From Corella eumyota (lineage: Eukaryota > Chordata > Ascidiacea > Phlebobranchia > Corellidae): a stretch of 64,000 nt of DNA. Under the pieces are notes generated by a model. That model was not told the origin of the DNA and made no database searches. It saw only the letters and a program-made list of their open reading frames with translations. Made by a program: the position numbers and the translations under genes. The stretch's first letter is position 1, and every line of letters begins with the position of its first letter. The stretch spans positions 8,308,001 through 8,372,000 of the forward strand of contig OY720098.1 of NCBI GenBank assembly GCA_963082875.1, in the 5' to 3' direction. Shown one piece after another: positions 60,901-64,000 of this stretch.

Positions 60901-61714
60901 AATTCTGCAAGTACGTTCTTGAAGGATAGAGTCTTATTTAACAAAACTGGTAAATACCGTATTACGCATATATTTCACATTCACGTATTCAATAGAACTC
61001 AGTAGTCGCCGTGCTTTGTGTTTTTTGGTCGAAAAAATGTGTCACTATAGTTTAAAGTAGTCGCACATAAACACTGTGTCAAATCAACTTGTGTCATGTT
61101 CTGTGATCAACCATGTTCTATCACATTATATTTACTATTAAATCACTTATGTTTGAACTAACCAGATTTAAAAATTGACCACATTTACTTTTCATGTAGC
61201 ATTGGCCAATTTGGTTGTAAGCGGGTGAAGTCGTCCATGTATTGACATTGTATGTTAAGTATAGGGCATGCGCTTTATTATAATAAATAGTTTTTTAATT
61301 TCAAAGTAATTATAATATTGCATGGCTTTTTAAAATGTTACATGTTTTACTAAAAGTTTTTAGATTTCACCAATCACAGTTATTTATAAACCAATTTATA
61401 TCGCATGTTGTATTTTTTTAATAATTATTTTTACTAAATTTGCTGTGCATGCTTTAATTTTAAAACAATAAGCCATTTTGTAATAAATCAAATAAATGAG
61501 CCTAGGTTTACTTATTTTATCACTTAATAGCCACTTCACATTATTATCACATTAACGTTAATCTAGCCTTCGGGTAATCACGATATCTTAATGCAACTAA
61601 ATTTAAACAGACTTGCTTGTTAATTTAAAAACGCTTTATTATATAACATGATTTGGTTAATTTTTAACGTTTTTTGTATATTTAGCATTTATTCGTCTGA
61701 TTCTAAGTGGCTAG
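57943..61714 (+). CDS. Myosin essential light chain (MYL6/MLC1 type) with alternative exons, 150-151 aa
   Basis: Calmodulin-fold light chain that wraps the lever-arm IQ motif of myosin II. Exon 1 (57943-57945) supplies only the ATG. Exon 2 is 58155-58182 (SEFTDEQLS). Exon 3 comes in two versions, 59254-59394 or 59630-59773. Exon 4 is 60052-60225 ([36 protein letters not shown]). Exon 5 is 60299-60376 ([23 protein letters not shown]). The last exon is 61686-61714 or 60901-60929. Every internal junction after exon 2 is phase 1, so all combinations stay in frame and give 150 or 151 residues, against 151 for vertebrate MYL6. The EF loops lack several calcium ligands, as expected for this class. 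The short N-terminus lacks the Ala/Pro-Lys extension of striated A1 isoforms. Muscle or non-muscle use cannot be read from sequence. Confidence 0.95.
58363..58560. promoter_or_regulatory. GC-richer island with CRE and E-box in intron 2 of the myosin light chain gene
   Basis: A patch clearly richer in GC than the surrounding intron contains CAGCTG (58363-58368, the bHLH/MyoD-type E-box) and the palindrome TGACGTCA (58429-58436). It lies about 700-890 bp upstream of the first alternative exon. It could be an intronic enhancer or a second promoter. Confidence 0.45.
59254..59394 (+). other. Alternative exon 3a of the myosin light chain gene
   Basis: 141 nt, entered and left in phase 1, encoding 47 residues of the first EF hand: [20 protein letters not shown], then [20 protein letters not shown] and LGNPKKE. 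Together with exon 3b it appears to be one of a mutually exclusive pair. Confidence 0.9.
59630..59773 (+). other. Alternative exon 3b of the myosin light chain gene
   Basis: 144 nt, same phases as 3a, encoding 48 residues of the same structural unit: [20 protein letters not shown], then [20 protein letters not shown] and VLNNPTPE. It is aligned with 3a along its whole length and lies 235 nt after it. Including both would duplicate the EF hand, so they are expected to be exclusive. Confidence 0.9.
60901..60929 (+). other. Alternative last exon of the myosin light chain gene
   Basis: It follows a strong acceptor (tcttgcag), has phase 1, and encodes EFCKYVLEG then TAG in 29 nt. The downstream last exon (61686-61714) encodes AFIRLILSG then TAG, also in 29 nt. 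Both complete the helix after the fourth EF loop, NYE+A/E. Confidence 0.82.
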
Positions 61715-64000
61715 AAGAATTTTCACTCATCTATTTACCGGACTTCAATTTTTTTAAATTTTTAAACAGAATCTTGTATATAGCGTACCCATATTTTGAA
61801 TACTTTATTCGTATTTTTACTTTTTAAATCCCTATTTTTGACATCGCAAAAGAGTGTATTTTTAAAAATATTAATTTTTTTTTTTGAAATTAGTATACTT
61901 ATAAACCTATTTGCATGATAAACTGCTAAGTGAGAATTCCTAGCTACGTATTTCACCGCTTCGAAAAACAACTGTAATCAACTGTAAAATTTTTAATTTC
62001 TTTACAAACAGAATAATCGAAATAAATTTTGGTACATTATTTTGTCAGCAGTTTTTTTTTTAGTCGTCGTTAAGTTATAACATACTAGAAAAACATACAT
62101 TATTATCAGGTTAAAGTATGCTTAGCATCACATAGTGAAGTGGGGTATTTTAAATGGGCGGCTGTTAATATTGCATCATGACGCGATACCAACCTCTTAA
62201 CTGATTTAATTATCTTGGGACGCTGTTATTTATATATTCGCCTTTGACATGACCGAAACAGCTGCAATATCATTTAATTATTTGTATTTGCAGGTATACT
62301 TAGATTTAAAGCGCTATAAGTTGGTAATTTATGTATTATACCCAAATATGGAAAACCTTTATATTAATTTGTTTGGATAAATTTCAAATATGTTAATGTT
62401 TTTTATTGAAGCTTGGTATTTACTTCCTATAAGTATTTTATTCACATTAATTTATTTTATATTGTTCTGTTTTGTTTCTAAAAAAAATATTTATAAATTA
62501 AAAGTACAGGGTTAATTCATGTAAGCCACACAATTTAAGAAATTTTTTCAATGTCACTCACGTTTTCATTATTTTAAATCATAAAATTAAGACGCTAGTT
62601 GGCGCTAGCGATTTGTTCAAAGCGCGAAATGCCCCATCCCAAATTCCTGCGTGTTAAAATTTCTGCGCTTGGTTTGCTTTTTCGGCGCACATTTAGTTTT
62701 CGTGCGCTTAAAATGCGCATTGCCTTTTTAGGTTAAATTTTTATATTACTAGGTTTTTATTTGTAATGTCTAACTTCTGCATAATAGTAGTTGACGTAAA
62801 ACAAGTTAATTAGGAGGGATATTCCAATTTTATGGTTTACTTAATATTGTCTGTAAACGAAAGTTTATTTATTAAGTTTGCAATTAGAAATTTTCTAGAC
62901 TAACGTTGGATTTTTTTATTTTTTGTTCGTTACGCTTCGATTTATATATTATAAAGTTACGAGCATAATATATAACGCGTTAAGCGTTACGAAAAATACG
63001 AAAAAAAAGTTCTCCTTCCTAGCTGGTAAAATATTTTTAAAATAAGAAAAATTATAAAAAATTAGAAGGAAAGTCTGTGCTTGATTAAATTTGATAATGC
63101 TATTTTATTAATTAATGTCGGTGTTGGTAAATCAATTTTGCTTTACAATACCATTTAAGTGTTAAAAGTTGCTCGGGTAACGGATCTTTGTTATTGGGAA
63201 AACTTTGGTATCACTCTAGGTACAATGTAGAAACAATACAAATAGAGAAAAAGAAAGTATAATATAACAGTAAAAACATTTTATGGCGTACATTGACTCT
63301 GCCTGGTACGGTTTGTCAAGGACAAATATTTCTAATAAATAAACACGACTTTTGTGCTTTAGAAAATCATTTACCGCGATTTCGAGAAACTTCGGTGCAA
63401 TATTATTTATCGCTTTACTTGCATAACACCTCTATATGCTTAATGCATATCATTTTTGTTAATAATGCAAGTTTTATTTAGACCAAGACAAAATCAATTG
63501 TCACCAGTTTTTGGCATGTAATGTTTCGATACTTTATTTTGTATTATGGGGATTTCCCACAAAGCGAATTTATTTTGATATTTCATTCTTTGTTCTGTTT
63601 GCGCAACCAGTTTGGAAAGGTTTTTCCTTACATTAGTTAAGGTAATAAAAAGTTGCACCACTTGTGACGTTTGTAAAATTTTGTAAATTATTAAATGAAA
63701 AAAAAAATCTGCTTATAGACAGTTTAATATGACTTTGAAATTATTTTGGTTAGTGTTGGTAATGAAATTTGTTCCACATTTAAATTATTTCCATATATTT
63801 GTTTAGATATATATTATTTAAAAATGTGTTTTTAAAACCCCCTTAGTTAAAAAAAAAATTTATATTAAAAGAAAACTGGCTAGCAAGGTATTTTAAAATT
63901 TTTTCTACATATTTTATCAATATTGTGTTTTTTTAAATAAAAACTTCAAACATTTTGTAGCAATTTATTACTTTAAACTTTTGTTTAATTTATTTAACAC
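61715..64000. other. 3' flank of the myosin light chain gene and unassigned DNA
   Basis: No gene recognised. An open frame at 63293-63481 has no family resemblance. A GC-richer patch at about 62590-62720 (gctagttggcgctagc and GCGC-rich motifs) may be regulatory. An imperfect hairpin spans 62926-62993. Confidence 0.4.
62926..62993. repeat. Imperfect inverted repeat, 68 bp
   Basis: The left arm begins ttcgttacgctt and contains tatatattat; the right arm contains ataatatata and ends aagcgttacgaa. The outer 12-mers pair with one mismatch and the inner 10-mers pair perfectly around a short centre (aaagttacgagc). It may be a short foldback or MITE remnant, or a transcribed hairpin. Confidence 0.65.

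Noticed and set aside
63293-63481. Plus-strand open frame near the right edge
   Set aside because: No ATG-supported family resemblance; composition matches the surrounding non-coding DNA.

Overview
The window is AT-rich, intron-dense animal DNA. Short introns, compact genes and the protein set point to a solitary tunicate of the Ciona type; the species is inferred, not proven. Supporting signs are a chordate-style S100-like protein, two IL-17-like cytokines sharing one three-exon plan, and a SHARK-type tyrosine kinase that vertebrates lack. All gene models were built by hand from GT..AG splice signals with reading phase checked across every junction, so single-base boundary errors are possible. 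I recognised no LTR element, endogenous virus, LINE, SINE or full DNA transposon, and no tRNA, rRNA or CRISPR array.

Layout. The 5' end of CUL4 runs off the left edge on the minus strand. An unrecognised basic protein (5369-6651, +) follows. PDPK1 (8120-10006, -) stands head to head with an intronless 14-3-3 gene (10677-11402, +), and ZNRD2 lies 236 bp downstream of that. Next come an S100-like gene (14540-15141), a small unknown gene (15567-16350), and a tandem pair of IL-17-like genes (17709-18918 and 20636-21593). Convergent to the pair is a secreted VWD-C8-CCP-ShKT-ShKT protein (22208-25484, -).

The middle is a housekeeping block in alternating orientation: TPI1 (+), ICMT (-), TACC (+), a metaxin (-), NDUFS6 (+), then a secreted M14 A-type carboxypeptidase (39568-42602, +). 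A 6.3-kb gene-poor stretch leads to SHARK (48879/49529-55631, +). The last gene is a muscle or non-muscle essential myosin light chain (57943-61714, +).

The genes mostly do not form one pathway. Three groups suggest themselves: a possible defence neighbourhood (IL-17 pair plus the secreted VWD/CCP/ShKT protein), with SHARK, known in flies for engulfment signalling, elsewhere in the window; mitochondrial factors (metaxin, NDUFS6); and signalling or cytoskeleton (PDPK1, 14-3-3, TACC, ICMT, myosin light chain).

The strongest discovery is the myosin light chain gene. It carries two interchangeable copies of its first EF-hand exon and two interchangeable 29-nt last exons. The latter parallels the alternative C-termini of vertebrate MYL6.
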